Source: Dimorphilus gyrociliatus (lineage: Eukaryota > Annelida > Polychaeta > Dinophilidae). Taken from it: DNA of 64,000 bases. The position numbers and the translations under genes were made by a program. Of this stretch, positions 13,560 to 26,226 are shown piece after piece (position 1 is the stretch's first letter; each line of letters starts with the position of its first letter). The stretch covers positions 875,501 to 939,500 of the forward strand of contig CAJFCJ010000001.1 in NCBI GenBank assembly GCA_904063045.1, given 5' to 3'. The notes beneath the pieces are model-generated. The model worked only from the letters and a program-made list of their open reading frames with translations, did no database searches and was not told where the DNA came from.

Positions 13560-16500
13560 ATGGAAGAGATGACAAACAAAAATAACAATAGTTGTAATGG
13601 TATATTAATGAAAATAAATATGCATAAAATAACATTATTTACAATTTTAACTTGTATTTTATTGAAAAAATATAAAGTTGATTTATTAAGAATAAGAGTA
13701 GGCGTTGTTGGAAAATTCAAAAGGGATCTAAGGAACATTGCTAAAGAATTTAATATAGATTTGTACTATGGACAATGTAGTAATAAATGTTCTTTTCCCC
13801 AAACGATTACAGATATAATTGATATGTATTATGATGACGACATTAAAATCTTTTTGGGATCTTTATATCTGTTAGATAGCAGTTTTGCAACACCGTTTAT
13901 TTCAGCAGCAAACCTTATACAATTCGGTTTAAAGGAAAGGATTTGTGAAGGCAAAGAGGATTTAAGGAATTTTGTTCAATTAGGACCGGAATTAATATCG
14001 TCTATTTACAGTTCGAAAGGATTCCTCTTGGATTATTTGAATAATCAAAAATGGTGTAGTCTTGCTATTTTGTACACTGCAAAAATTCCAGCAGTAAAAT
14101 GTATTGTTAAAAAATTGTCATTGGCATTAAAGAAAGATAAATCGAAAGATGTTCGAACTCGGATAATTAAAGAGTACTTTCAAATTTACGATGACCTTAA
14201 ATACTTTAAATCCGAAGGTATAAAGATTTATATTTTATTATTAAATGAAATAGAAGAAGAGATTCTCTTCAAAAAGATAAATATCCTTAAAATGACAAGT
14301 GGAGATTATACATTTATTGGTAGCCGTCTAATCGATAATCATCAATTCGCGAATAAGCCAAAAAATTATAAAGTGATAATAAGACCGTCAGTTCTTTAAC
14401 TTGAAAATATTAGAGATATAGATATTATTATACCTTATCTATTACTTTTTCTATTATCATTTATTATCACTTTTTTCTTAGTATTTTATAATTAGAAAAC
14501 CTCAATATTGGCGAAATATTTATAGGAATGTTCTAAAGGCTATTGCTGAAAGTTATAAAAATCTATATTCCAGTACTGAACAGTCATCTATGAACTTTAG
14601 CGGCACAGATTTTAATGATTACTTATTATCCTTATATAGAATAGAACAGCCAACTTACTCGTTGATGAGCTATAGTGATACTTATATGAGGCATATAGAA
14701 ATCACTAGTTACGATAATTTAAATATTTTACAAACAATTGAAAAGAATGACCTATTCGATTCAAATTGTCTAGTCAAATTGAAGAAAGATAACGAATATA
14801 ACGATTCTAGCTTATTAATCATTCTCATGGTTTTATTATTTGCATCAGCGGCTACTCTGTTTATTATTACACGAATTAATTGTTCATCTTTCAACGAGGA
14901 CAAGTGGATAATATCGCAGAACGAGTTAACTTCTATACCTCTTGAGCCAAATGATTTTACTTCAAAATATAGGCTTTATAAGAGAGGTAGCAGTTTAAGG
15001 AGAAAACATAGCGATATCAGTAAGGCTTCCAGTGCTCTACTTAGCGGTGGAAGTTATAGTAAAGCAAGTGCGGCTAGTTTGGCCAGTAGTATGTCTAATG
15101 AGAATATACTCTTTCCAGTTCTACTCCAATTAAGGTTCTATAGTACTACTCAACTTGAAAATAAATCTATTTGTTTTTAATGTTTTCTCAGAACTCAGGC
15201 GACCATCTATCTTTATCGGGATGAGGAGGTTGTCCTTCGGAAAACCGATAAATATACTATTGTTAAAACTCGACATCTCATTAAAGATATTAGCATAAAT
15301 GCGGGTCTTAGACAACAGAATCTTGCTAGATTCTTTGGTATTACAGAAACTGATGCAGGAGTTCGAATAGTTATGGAATGCTGTATTAAAGGGGATCTTT
15401 CAAGTGTCCTTTTAAATACAGATATCGAATACGAACCAAGATTTAAATACGCCTTTATTTACGATATTGCAAACGGTCTTAAATACATTCATAAAAGCTC
15501 ATTAAAAGTTCACGGTAATTTATCCAGTTCTACTTGTCTTGTTGATCATAGAATGACTGTTAAAATAAGCGATTATGGATTTTTAAATAGTTTAAAAGAT
15601 ACTAATGGAAATTCTCCAAAAATGTTATTATGGTCAGCACCGGAAGTTCTTGCAGGTCAACTTCCAACGGCTAAAAGTGATATTTATAGTTTCGGTATTA
15701 TAATTCAAGAAATAATGACTCAGGTATGTCTTTTCTTTTTCATTTTACTATACATATATATACTGTATATATATGTATAGTATATACTGAATTAACTAAA
15801 TGAATCATTGATCAAAAGGAGTTGCCTTATTTCAATAAACATTCATCTGATATAATAATAACTCGAGTTAAAAGTACTGAGACCCCACCCTTTAGACCTG
15901 CGTTTAGTGCTGAGTATTGTGACGATGCTCTCTTCGCCTATACAATAGCTTGTTGGGAACAAGAACCAGATTTAAGACCTACGGCTAAAGAGGGTAAGAA
16001 AATTGTTAAAACAGGAAGCAATTTTGTAGAAGAACTACTAGAGTCATTACAACAATATACTTCCGGTCTGGAAAGTGGAGTTGAAAAATCATCTAATAAA
16101 TTAAAGGAAGAACAAGCTAAAACACAAAAGTTATTAGATTTGTTAATGCCTAGAAAGGATGTTGAAAAATTTAAAAGAGGACTCTTTATTGAGCCAGAAG
16201 CCTATGATTGTGTTACAGTGAGTTTCATCGATATAAACGGCTTTCAAGAATTTTGTAACGAATCCGAACCAGTGAAAGTTATACAATTATTGAATGAATA
16301 CCATTCAAAAATTGATAATCTAGTTGCGCAACATAACGTATTTAAGGCTGAAAGTATTGTTGATACTTACGTTATCGTTGCTGGTTTAAATGAAAAGAAT
16401 GAAAATCATGCCTCAGAAATGGCTACAATTTGTACTACTATCCTTGAAATATCTAAATATTTCAATATTTCAAAGAATAACCTCAATCTTAAAGTAAAAA

Positions 16501-16828
16501 TAATCAAATTAATAATTAAAATAATCAATACAATGTTAACTTTTAGGTTAAAATAGGGATTCATAGTGGGCCTATGGTATCTTGTGTTATGGGTGTGCTC
16601 TTGCCAAAGTATTTTCTAGTTGGAGATACAATAAATACAGCGTCTAGAATGGTTTCGAATGGAGAACCGCTAAGAATACACATTACTGGAGAAACAAGGG
16701 CCCTCTTGAAGAATGACGCCGCTTTTATCATAGAAAAGAGGGGGGAAATTCCCATAAAAGGAAAAGGTGAAGTAACTACGTACTGGTTAACTAGAAATCC
16801 CAAGACTGATTCTAAAAGTCAACATTGA
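13560..16828 (+). CDS. Receptor-type guanylate cyclase
   Basis: Membrane receptor predicted to make cGMP from GTP. Five exons (13560-14386, 14496-15134, 15192-15723, 15819-16493, 16547-16828) join in phase to 984 aa. An internal Met at 13608 followed by MHKITLFTILTCILL may be the true start and signal peptide. Residues up to about 410 form a diverged ANF-receptor-like ligand-binding domain. One membrane segment follows (LLIILMVLLFASAATLFII). Then comes a kinase-homology domain with the cyclase-type HGNL in place of HRD, and DYG in place of DFG. A coiled linker leads to the cyclase domain. Both metal-binding aspartates (in FIDINGF, about residue 803, and VDTYVIV, about 848) and the transition-state NTASR are present. 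The purine-recognition Cys of the usual RYCLFGD is Phe here (KYFLVGDT). Exon 1 ends at a GTCAGT donor. No close subfamily could be named. Confidence 0.88.
15747..15781. repeat. Perfect 16-bp inverted repeat inside a guanylate cyclase intron
   Basis: Positions 15747-15762 and 15766-15781 are exact reverse complements separated by CTG. They fill the middle of the 95-nt intron 15724-15818. The sequence is a TA-alternating palindrome, probably a cruciform-prone AT repeat. Similar TATACTGTATA motifs recur near 63730 and 63835. Confidence 0.75.
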
Positions 16829-16864
16829 AGACATTGATAATAAATAGAATGATAAATAGAAGCA

Positions 16865-16867
<3 letters not shown>

Positions 16868-16901
<34 letters not shown>
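16868..16901. repeat. (GA)n microsatellite
   Basis: An uninterrupted GA dinucleotide run of about 34 bp in the short gap between the guanylate cyclase stop codon and the 3' end of WDR6 on the other strand. It lies in the 3' UTR of one or both convergent genes. Confidence 0.95.
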
Positions 16902-16904
<3 letters not shown>

Positions 16905-17037
16905 ATCCTTATAGATAGATAAAGATTAACAGACAAAATAGGAGAACTTGTAAAAAGTGTATATTCTTATTATATTATATATTTATATTCCAAAGAAAAG
17001 CCAAAAAAAGAAAAGTTTAAATATCTGTATGATTAAT

Positions 17038-20000
17038 TCAGAATAGTTTAGATTTGATAACTGTGCAACCGCACCCAGCTAAGGCTGCTAAAGAATAATT
17101 ATCGCTTATCCAAGTAGCTGACGATGACACGTCGGCAATTGGTATATATTTACAATCCTGCGAATGATATTCCCATGTGTTTTTGTTCTTTCTCTCGAAA
17201 GACCATGAACGGATTCTTTGATCGATTGAGGCGGATATTATATTTTCCATAGAGTAGGTGACGCTCGTTACAGACGAATTATGACCACCCCACTTACAAA
17301 GCGTTTTTAGCGTTCTACAGCAATCGTTTGAAGTTTTTAAGAGAGAGCAATCGATAAATCCACTATCGGATCCAGTTATTAGTAAAATTCCATCGTCCAG
17401 ATATTTAACAAAGATGGCAGTAATTCCATTTTCATGTACTTGAGCTGTTATTAAATCTTCTAAAGCGACAGATTCATCCTCATAGTCATCCGTATAGTTC
17501 GCTAATAGTTCTTGAAGGCTATAAATAATTACTTGCCCATTCGCCGTTCCGCATCCAGCTAGAAAGTCATTTGATGTGTTTACGAAAAAGGCTTTCATTA
17601 AACAATTCTCCAATGTTACTGTATTCAATTGTTTAATTTCGTTTGTTTCCATATTATAGACGAATAATCTTAATAATCCATCACTACAAGCTGCAGTTAA
17701 TAAAACTGATTCCTTATCGGAGAATTTATATCCGCAACTTTTAACATCAGATAAATAGATACTATCTATATCCATAATTCTTGTTTCGGGATTGGATGAA
17801 TTACTATCGTCGTTCACTTTAATACTTAGTAGGTCTCTAGTAATTACATTATTCATTTTATAACTGAATTCTATTTTATAAATTTTCATTTGAGCTCTGC
17901 CTCCACCGCTTATTAGAAGACAAGACGAGTCCGATTCTCTCAGGACGGAAAGGCACCTTATATTCGATAAATGTCCTTGCAATACTTCACAAATTTCATA
18001 AGAAAAAGAATTATCCCGATTCTCAGCTATTTTTAGAACGTTTATAAAATTCTCTTCCCCTGCTGTTACGCAGTAATGATTCGAAATATCGCCCATCCTC
18101 CATGTAAAGCAATATTTAATTGCCTCAATTTTACTACAGTAGTTAGGTTTCTTTAATATATACTGCAATTTCTTTAAATCAGTCTTACATCTAAGTACGC
18201 TTCGATTTTTTATAAAAATAATTTCAACTGGCCCGTAAGTGGGTCTCCCATTTTCATCTAAAGTAAAATCTATGTCCCAAGCTCTATGTCCACCCCCGCA
18301 AAGCACCTTCAATAATATCTCGCTAGTTTTCACATTGAAAACGATTAAGTGTTCGTCGTAAAAGCCTATTATACATAGATTATTATCTATCGTTACAATC
18401 TTGCTCAGCCACTCGAAATTCTTGAAACATTTACACTCTTTCATTAGTACTAGATAATTGATTGGATCCAGGTTCCAAAACTTATACGATCCATCTCTGC
18501 CACAACTGATAATTGAATCATAATTAGAGAAATATGAGATAAAAGTAACGCCCACTCGTCCATGAACTTTATGATAGGATTTAGAAGGAGATAAATCCTG
18601 CGAATACAATAGCCGTAAGTAATCAATTAACAAATAATTAATAAAAAATAAGCTGTTAGGAGTACGAACCGTACAATTAAGGTCATAAACGTGAATCGAC
18701 CCACTCCTATCTCCGCAAATAAGAGATTTTAGACCAGTTTCAGCAGAAATATTTAAACAACCGCACGTAATCCATCTTTGTTTACACTTTGGCAATATGA
18801 AATTATGTAACTCAACTAATGATAGATTAGAAGTTATTTCTAATCGATACATTATCATTTTTCCTTCATCTCCGTTAGCAATGAAAAGACACTCCTCTTC
18901 ATCCGACGAAATCATTGTTAGACTATAGATTTTACTATTGAAGATCTTTTTTCTAATATTATCCTTTCCATATATTACAATTATCTCTCCTTTGATATTA
19001 CCTACAATTACAATACCATTGCTAGAATCTGTGCACAAAACGCTATACGATTTGAAAGCGTCATCTTCAAAAAGAGGCCTACTATCTCCCTTGTGATAAA
19101 ACATTAGCTTCCCTTCGTCTGTAGTTACAATAACACTCCTTGCATCTAGATAGCTTAAACTCCGAGGAAAATACTTTTCCAATTTTGTATGCAGTATTGC
19201 TGGTTTATTATCCTCCCCTTGATCAATAGAATTCAAGCTCCATAATCTTACACTTGAATCATTACCACCAGTTGCTATTAGATTATCGTTCTTTGCAGAC
19301 AATGACCAAATATTTCGTCCTTTATGACTTTTTAATTGCTTAATTAATTTACCATTATAATCCCAAATGCAACAAATGCCATCCTCTCCTAGGAACATTA
19401 ATAGGAATACAATAATTCGAAAAAGATGTTAATTAAATTTGATTTAATCTACCTATTGAAACGAATTTATTGGTGAGAAAGATGCAATCCCATACTCTGG
19501 AACCATGTCCGTATAGTGTATGGATACAAGCTATATCATTTCCCAACCAATCTTCTATTGTAAAATCTTCAAAGTTCTTATCTTCCTTTGGACATTTCCA
19601 TAATCTTATACTTCGATCATCAGAGACTGTACTTATCCATTTTCCTTTTACATTAATGGAAAAGATAACCCCGTCGTGATTTTCTAAAACTCTCAGCGAA
19701 TTTTCAATTACCGATTGTTCATATTCGACCGGCCAAATTAAAACCTTATTATAAACGGTACCAGCCAATAACACAACATCATTGACAGATGATCCAAACA
19801 ATTTGGCCGAATATAATATACAATTATCTTCGTATTTGACGATTTTCTTTAATTTATACTGATTTTGACTTGTAAATTCCCATATTTCTACAAAATTGTG
19901 CGCTGTTGCAACGTAAAGGTAATCAAGATCATTTATAAAAGAGCAGTTCTTTATCCAGTCTGTCACCTCGATTCTTTGTTGTTGTTCAATTGAGCTATCG

Positions 20001-20227
20001 TTCAATTTAAATAAAACTAATTCTTTTCCACCATAGGCTAGTATTAACTCTTTTTGTTCAAGAAATCCATGAATATTATGGGAATCAAGTAATCTTTTCT
20101 CGAATAATTTACTTTTTGAATTTGTGCAGTAAAGGGAAACGTTATAAGCTTCTCCAACTAATAAATAATCGGTATTGTCAATAAAAGCTAAAGCAGTTAT
20201 GGGACAAATAGTTAGGATTTCTTCCAT
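17038..20227 (-). CDS. WDR6: WDR6 homologue, WD-repeat partner of tRNA 2'-O-methyltransferase
   Basis: Large WD40 protein. Human WDR6 partners FTSJ1 in 2'-O-methylation of tRNA position 34 (yeast Rtt10/Trm734). Exon 1 is 20227-19453 and exon 2 is 19388-17038. The splice joins FVSIG to EDGICCIWDYNG, restoring a WD repeat. The N-terminus matches WDR6: ITALAFIDNTDYLLVGEA, IHGFLEQKELILAYGGKEL, GVIFSINVKGKWISTVSDDR and GHGSRVWDCIFLTNKFVS. Many further WD repeats follow, such as GRNIWSLSAKNDNLIATGGN. Exon 2 contains a likely cryptic 72-nt intron (18669-18598) that adds no stop; with it removed the protein is 1,017 aa, and unspliced it is 1,041 aa. Human WDR6 is about 1,121 aa. Confidence 0.9.
18598..18669 (-). 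other. Probable in-frame 72-nt intron in WDR6
   Basis: On the minus strand this stretch begins GTTCGT and ends TATTCGCAG, is 72 nt (24 codons) and has no stop in frame. The 24 residues it would encode are hydrophobic and Leu/Tyr-rich (NSLFFINYLLIDYLRLL). They interrupt a WD region between YDLNCT and DLSPSKSYHKVHGRVGV, where WDR6 proteins have no such insert. The same weak donor, GTTCGT, is used in the TMTC gene at 12845. Confidence 0.6.
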
Positions 20228-20603
20228 TTCCTCGATATAAAAGAACCTTTCGAAAATACCAAATTTTTAAAAACTTGATATATCTTCCAAAGGATATAGA
20301 CTCTTTATCCTAAATGAAAAATCAACAGAATAATAATACTTATTGATGTTAAATACTTAATGTAATTGAATAAAAATTACGTGTTGAAACGGATATGGAC
20401 AACTTCAAACAACACGTGTTAATATTTTTCAAGAAAACTACAGTATATATCACCTACAACAAGAGATGTCGCTACCGTATGGTAATGTTTCACAATATCA
20501 AAGAAAACAAAAAATCGTTTTACAAATAAATTGACAAACAAAGTCAAAATTGAGTTTGTTAACAGAATAAATTAGTAATTATTTTATTCACAGTCCACTT
20601 TTC

Positions 20604-23600
20604 TTAAGCAATTAACTGTCTTTTTACAGTTTTCTTTACGCTATCATCCAAAAGAGAAACAGTTGTACTACTATTCGAAGACGCGCATTCGTAAATGGGG
20701 TTTCTTATCACATAATGGCAATCATCGGAAAAACTCTCTGATAAACTCCTTCTTCTTCTTTTCTTCTTTCTCCTTCCTATATTTACAATTATGATACAGA
20801 AAACTGCTATCATTGTGATGAGGCAAATTGCAGTTATTATGAGAATTTTTGCAGATGGATTCATCACGCTCGTATTATTTCTTGTTCGGACTATTCGATC
20901 TATCACGAGTTTCGAGAGTATATTCATTTCCAAAGTGGAATATTTTAATAATAAAAGAGTCAACTTTTTCAAATTATTTCCGTCGTCTTCTAGTACTATA
21001 ATCTATAAATAACGGACACTATTTAAATTTCTATTTAGATAAAAGGTTTCACTTACGAATTCAACTGTTAAGCATTTATCGAAAGAATTTTGCGGAATGG
21101 AACATTTGATATATAATGTAGAGGAGATTTCTGTTTTCCTTACAGCGTACATCTTCCTTATTCTATCACAAGTGTCTTCAACGCTTAAACCCTGTTATTT
21201 AAATATATTATATGTATTTTTTTTAAAAAAAAAAAAAAAGAAGAGAAATTTAATTTACAGGCGTTAAAAATTCTTCTTTGAAGCAAAAATGTAATTTTGT
21301 ACAGTTGAATTCACCACATGCAACAGAATTTTTTAACTTATCCATTTTATTTAGTCTAGTACAAACTCCTCTAAGTTTACAATTTTTTGTTAGGCATTTT
21401 GTTGGTCTTAAACTACATATTTCTCCACTTTTACAGGAAACTTTGGCACAATTTTCTTCAGGGCAGTATAACTTCAATAATATGAAAGGTTAGAGAAATT
21501 GTTCATATTCATTAACTTGACCTGTTACCTTGCTACATTCGACCTTTCCTTTGGAACAGTAACATAAATTACAATTATCTTCCCACTCTTCATCATTCCT
21601 ATATACTTTATTTTTGTAATGGCAATCGATAGAGCTGCTGATTTCCACCGGAACTATGAAAAGATTATCTTGTTTCATCTGCAAATTTAATAAAGTAAAA
21701 AAAACACCTACTATCACACAGGAATCCTGTTCTTGCCAAGGGACATATGCATTTAAAAGAAGCATTTTCATCAACGCAGGTAGATCCCCACGAACAGGGA
21801 AATGACAAGCATTCATTGATATCTATTATATTAAAATTTTTAGCTATAGCTATACGTTAAGGTAATTATAGATGTGTACTTTGTTCGCATAATTTTCCCA
21901 TGAAACCTGGCTTGCATTCGCATGAATAATATTGAATATTTTCTATACATCTACCGCCATTCTGGCAAGGAGAAGATAGACAGTGACCAGTTAACTTCTC
22001 ACAGAGTGACCCGTCAAATCCACGTTTACATATGCAAATGAAATCGTCATTGCCCACAATTAAACAAGTTGAACCGTGTAGGCAAGGAGAGCTGAAGCAA
22101 GACTTGTTTGATAGATTGTTCTTAGAATTTCCACTTGGATTGCTTCGTCCATCGCAAAGTGCTCCAGTAATATTTGTAGGGCATTTACAGGTAAAATTGT
22201 TAAAACCGCTAATACATGTGCCTCCATTTTTGCATGGCTTCTCCAAACAATTATCTCTCTCTGAATTAAACAGATGAGATAATTCGTCTAACGCTTTTTC
22301 ATTATTAAAAAAATAAATCAACTTACCATCTTCGCACCTGGAACCTTCCCAGCCTGATTGACATATGCATTGGAATGTAGATAAACTGTTTATACAAGTA
22401 CCATCATTTAAACAAGGATTTGAATCACAAAAATTATCGCCTGGAATAAGAAGAAGTAACCAATTCTTAATTAATATTTAACATTCTAAATATAGATAGA
22501 GTTAATAAATATTTAAATTCACTACTATGGTAATTTATTTCCTGTACCGGAGCTGATAAAGATAATTAACTTACTCCTACTGCAATTCTTTCCGGAAAAT
22601 CCATTGCGACAAACGCACTTCCCGTTGAAACACTGCTCGTTTTCGTTGCAGTTGCAGGGCGGTTGTGTAAGACTTAACAAAGGCTTTGGTATTGAACAAT
22701 TTTTTCCCGTAAATTCAGTCGGACAACGGCAAAAATAGTCGTAAGCTGTTTGAAAAGTTAATTATATTTCATAAATGTAACTAAAAACATTTTTCTAAAT
22801 GAGAAGAAGATTTTTCTCTTCTCCCTGCTTTTCTCCATCTTTCTATTTCCTTTATAACCTTCTTCTATTTCCTACATGTTATATTATCTTACTTACTATC
22901 CCAATTATAACATCTTCCCCCATGTAAACAAGGATTAACTTTGCAATTATCGATTCTATGTTGGCAATATTCTCCGTAGTAATTTTGGCACAAGCATTTA
23001 ACCGTAAAATTTGTACGATGGCAACTGCCACCGTTCAGACACCAGCAATAATTTTTTGTTCCGCTACAATCTTCCCCTGAGCACCGTCCTTTTCATTAAA
23101 TTTTAAAAAATTAATGATAACTATCATTAGCGGAGAAGTAGTTTGGGAATAACTATCTTACCATTTTCGCAGTTAATTCCATAAAATCCTTTCGTACATT
23201 CACAAACGTACTGACCCACTTCGGTATTTTTGCAGAGGCCACCGTTCTGACACGGTTTATGAGTTCCACAATAATCTAAATCTATAGTTATTAAGGGAAG
23301 AAAAAAAACACATTTTATAGTAATATTAATATTTTTGGGCAGAATAGAGGTATAATAGGAACCTTCATTGCATAAGCTGCCACCCCAATTTTTTTTGCAA
23401 ATGCATTGCCAGGGTTTGTCTAGGCAATAACCGTTCTTGCAGTTTGGAAACGGTTTGCATCTGTCGCATTTATCGCCTTGCCAACCCGGATCGCATCTAA
23501 AAGGAGCCAATGAAAGGATCACGTGACAATTATACAGAGTAAGTGTTGTCTTAATTAAAACCACCTGCACTCTCCAGGTCGGTCACAGAATCCGTGAAGA

Positions 23601-25189
23601 CAGCCAGTCTTGCATATCGCTACAAAAGCATACATTTTCTTTAAATCAGAACAAATATTAATAAAATCAAGAATTAATTCTCCGAGGAGTGATAAAGGAT
23701 ATAAAGTTATTTTTGGCTTATTTACAAAACGATGGAAAGTTGCTGTCAGTCAATACTTGAATATCGGAGAATTACTCCGGTATCCAATAGTATGTATAAG
23801 CTTAAAGTCGATCAACCCTTTTCGCTAAACATGCGATGCCTATTATATAAGATATACCTCTCTCGCAATATTTTCCATACCATCCATTTAAACATATTTT
23901 ATTTCCACCTGCATCGCAATTATAATGGCCAAATTTGTCATTTCTCGCCTTGCAATAAGTCAGACAATTACTATCGTAATAATATTGATCACAGACAACT
24001 CTTATTCTGTATCCAAAGAAGCTTTTAATTGCTTTTTGCTTTATATTGAACCATTTTCTGTTAGGGAGGATTAAACCATAGTAATAAGTTCTTTCTATCC
24101 ATTCCGAGTCTTTTTGAATTTGTATAGTCAAAGTGAAAGTTTTCTGTTGAGAGATGCATGACATTTTTAATCTTTTACCAATAAATAATTTAACGACAAT
24201 ATGTTTAGAATGAGATAAGTTAGACAAACGGAAAGAGGTGCCAGGTGCAGATGGCGAATATCCCAAACGGGAATAGGCTCAATCTTAAGTATATTTTACA
24301 AAAAGATCGAATATAATGAGTCCTAGTGTTTTTGCTCTTTCTTCCTATTCTAAAAACAGTAAAAAAAAACGGAAAAAAAAGAGACGCTCACTAGACGTTT
24401 TCATGCAAGTCCCAGAGGGCAAAGAACCGACCGGGTGTTCTCTTATTCTTTATAAAAACAGCATCATTTTCTTCTAAGAACGCAATATAAGAAGAGACTA
24501 TTATTTAAAAGTAAGATGTGAAAGATGAATAATCCTTAGATCTGGATGAACAATCGCTAATAGAGGCCAAACATTTTTTTTTCAAATCTGTTTTATCTCT
24601 GTCTCTTTCTCTGTCTCTTTGTCTTCCCTTATTAGAAGAATAGTTACTGTTAAAAATAAACATCTTTAGATTGTTTATCTATTTAGATGTTTCTCTTTGC
24701 TTTCTTATGTTGAGCATATTATTTTCAGTTTGTTCACTTATAAAAGAGAAGAATTAGATCCACATGCTGCTAATTATTCTAATTACCTCCCAGAGAATGA
24801 GATGGATAAATTAATTAATTAACCCTTATAACATATTTATGTAAAATTAGTGATTTAATCCTTTTTTGTGTAACGAATTTAATTGAAATTCATAATAACA
24901 TCAAAATATTATGCTTATCTATCGATTTTATTAAACTAACCTTCCAACCAAATTCAAAGTGAAAGGTGACAAGAGATGACCATTCCTTAGAGAAAAGAGA
25001 GGAGTTTCCGAAGGAGCAACTTCCTTCGTATCTTATTTTAGGTTGAAGTTCTTTTAAACAAACCGTAAGATGCGTTGTATTTCCTTCTTCCACTGGTGAG
25101 TTTAAGAGCATAAATTCAAAAGAACCACTTGCAAAAACTTTTGCAGTTAAATACAATATAAGAATAGATTGAGAACATAAGAATTCCAT
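20604..25189 (-). CDS. JAG: Jagged/Serrate-type Notch ligand
   Basis: Single-pass cell-surface ligand for Notch. Fourteen exons (from 25189-24941 and 24143-23858 to 21191-21057 and 21002-20604) join in phase to 899 aa if exon 11 starts at 21668. Order: signal peptide; MNNL domain (SGSFEFMLLNS, VCLKELQ, CSFGN); DSL domain (RVVCDQYYYDSNC, then FGHYNCD and GWYGKYCE); about eleven EGF repeats (e.g. PCQNGGLC, PCLNDGTC, INECLSFPCSWGSTC); a von Willebrand type C-like block (EEWEDNCNLCYCSKGKVEC); a Jagged juxtamembrane module; a TM helix (ILIITAICLITMIAVFCIII); and a basic cytoplasmic tail. The VWC-like block and long EGF array separate it from Delta. Vertebrate Jagged has 16 EGF repeats. The MNNL domain lacks the CCGG loop cysteines, and the C-terminus (KRQLIA) lacks the Jagged1-type PDZ ligand. 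The exon 10-11 junction (21712 to 21678/21668) is uncertain. Confidence 0.9.
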
Positions 25190-26226
25190 AAGGGTTGTTT
25201 CGCGTATAAGAACCGAATGGAATTAATAGAAAGGACGTCGGCGGATGGAGTACGCATGCGCGTTGATGATATACAAATGAAAGGCGTTTGTCTCTTTTTT
25301 TTCTCTACCCTCAATAGGCTTAAAACAGGCTTCGCCTATTTATTGTCTTTCCTTGAAATTGGTGACTTATATACGATGATGTTTCATCATATGCAAATTT
25401 GATTGGTGACAGTATTCCAAGTATTGCATTTCTCTTTCAGCATATTCAATGCTCTCTTTTTTTGTTAATAGCATTTTAAAATAAAACTGCTTTATTTAAA
25501 AGTAAAATTTAAATAGGGAATTTCAGCAAAATATATCACAGATACCTTTTAGTTTAAAACATATAATCATTCTCTATCCAATTCATCTTAGAAAAAGCAA
25601 ATCTCATTATTCTGATACAGCAAACACGTTTGTTCTTATTATCCTATATTATCTTTTGGAAACACGTACCTAATACATAATTTAGTACTTTTTGTATGTA
25701 TTTATAATTGTAATTTATATACAATTCGCTGCGAGTTCTAATTTTATTTGTTTTATTTCTAGCGACAAAAAAAAACGTTCCAATTGCAAATTGTTCTATT
25801 TCGAATGATCTTCATTGAAATCGATTGTTTCAAAATTTATACACATTTTACATTGTACATAACATTAACTTCTCTAATTTAACTTGATGAAATGTTTTAC
25901 CCGTGTCACTAGTTTGATTATTATATTGATTGACTCTTTTAGAGAATTATTACCTTTAAAAATTTAATTCTTTTAATGAAGTATTTTGGCGCGTTTCTCA
26001 GCTAAAAATATTATTTTGTAATTTTTTCTCATTTTTGTCATAATTAAGTTGCTTTTTTTAAAATTTGTTATTTGATCAAAAATATTTCTTTTATAATAAA
26101 AAAAATACATATTTTTAAATATGCTAAGTTTAAATAACTTTGTAAAATATATATCTGTTGAACAAAAACGGGTATAAAAAATACATATTTCGCATTTCTA
26201 TGCGCTTGCTTAGAAACCAGTAGAAA
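25190..26226. promoter_or_regulatory. Shared upstream region of the Jagged-like and LRR genes
   Basis: About 1 kb between two divergent genes. The part next to the Jagged start (25217-25290) is less AT-rich and contains an ACGCATGCGC palindrome-like motif at 25253-25262. The rest is strongly AT-rich with homopolymer runs. No exon or RNA gene is apparent on either strand. Confidence 0.4.
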
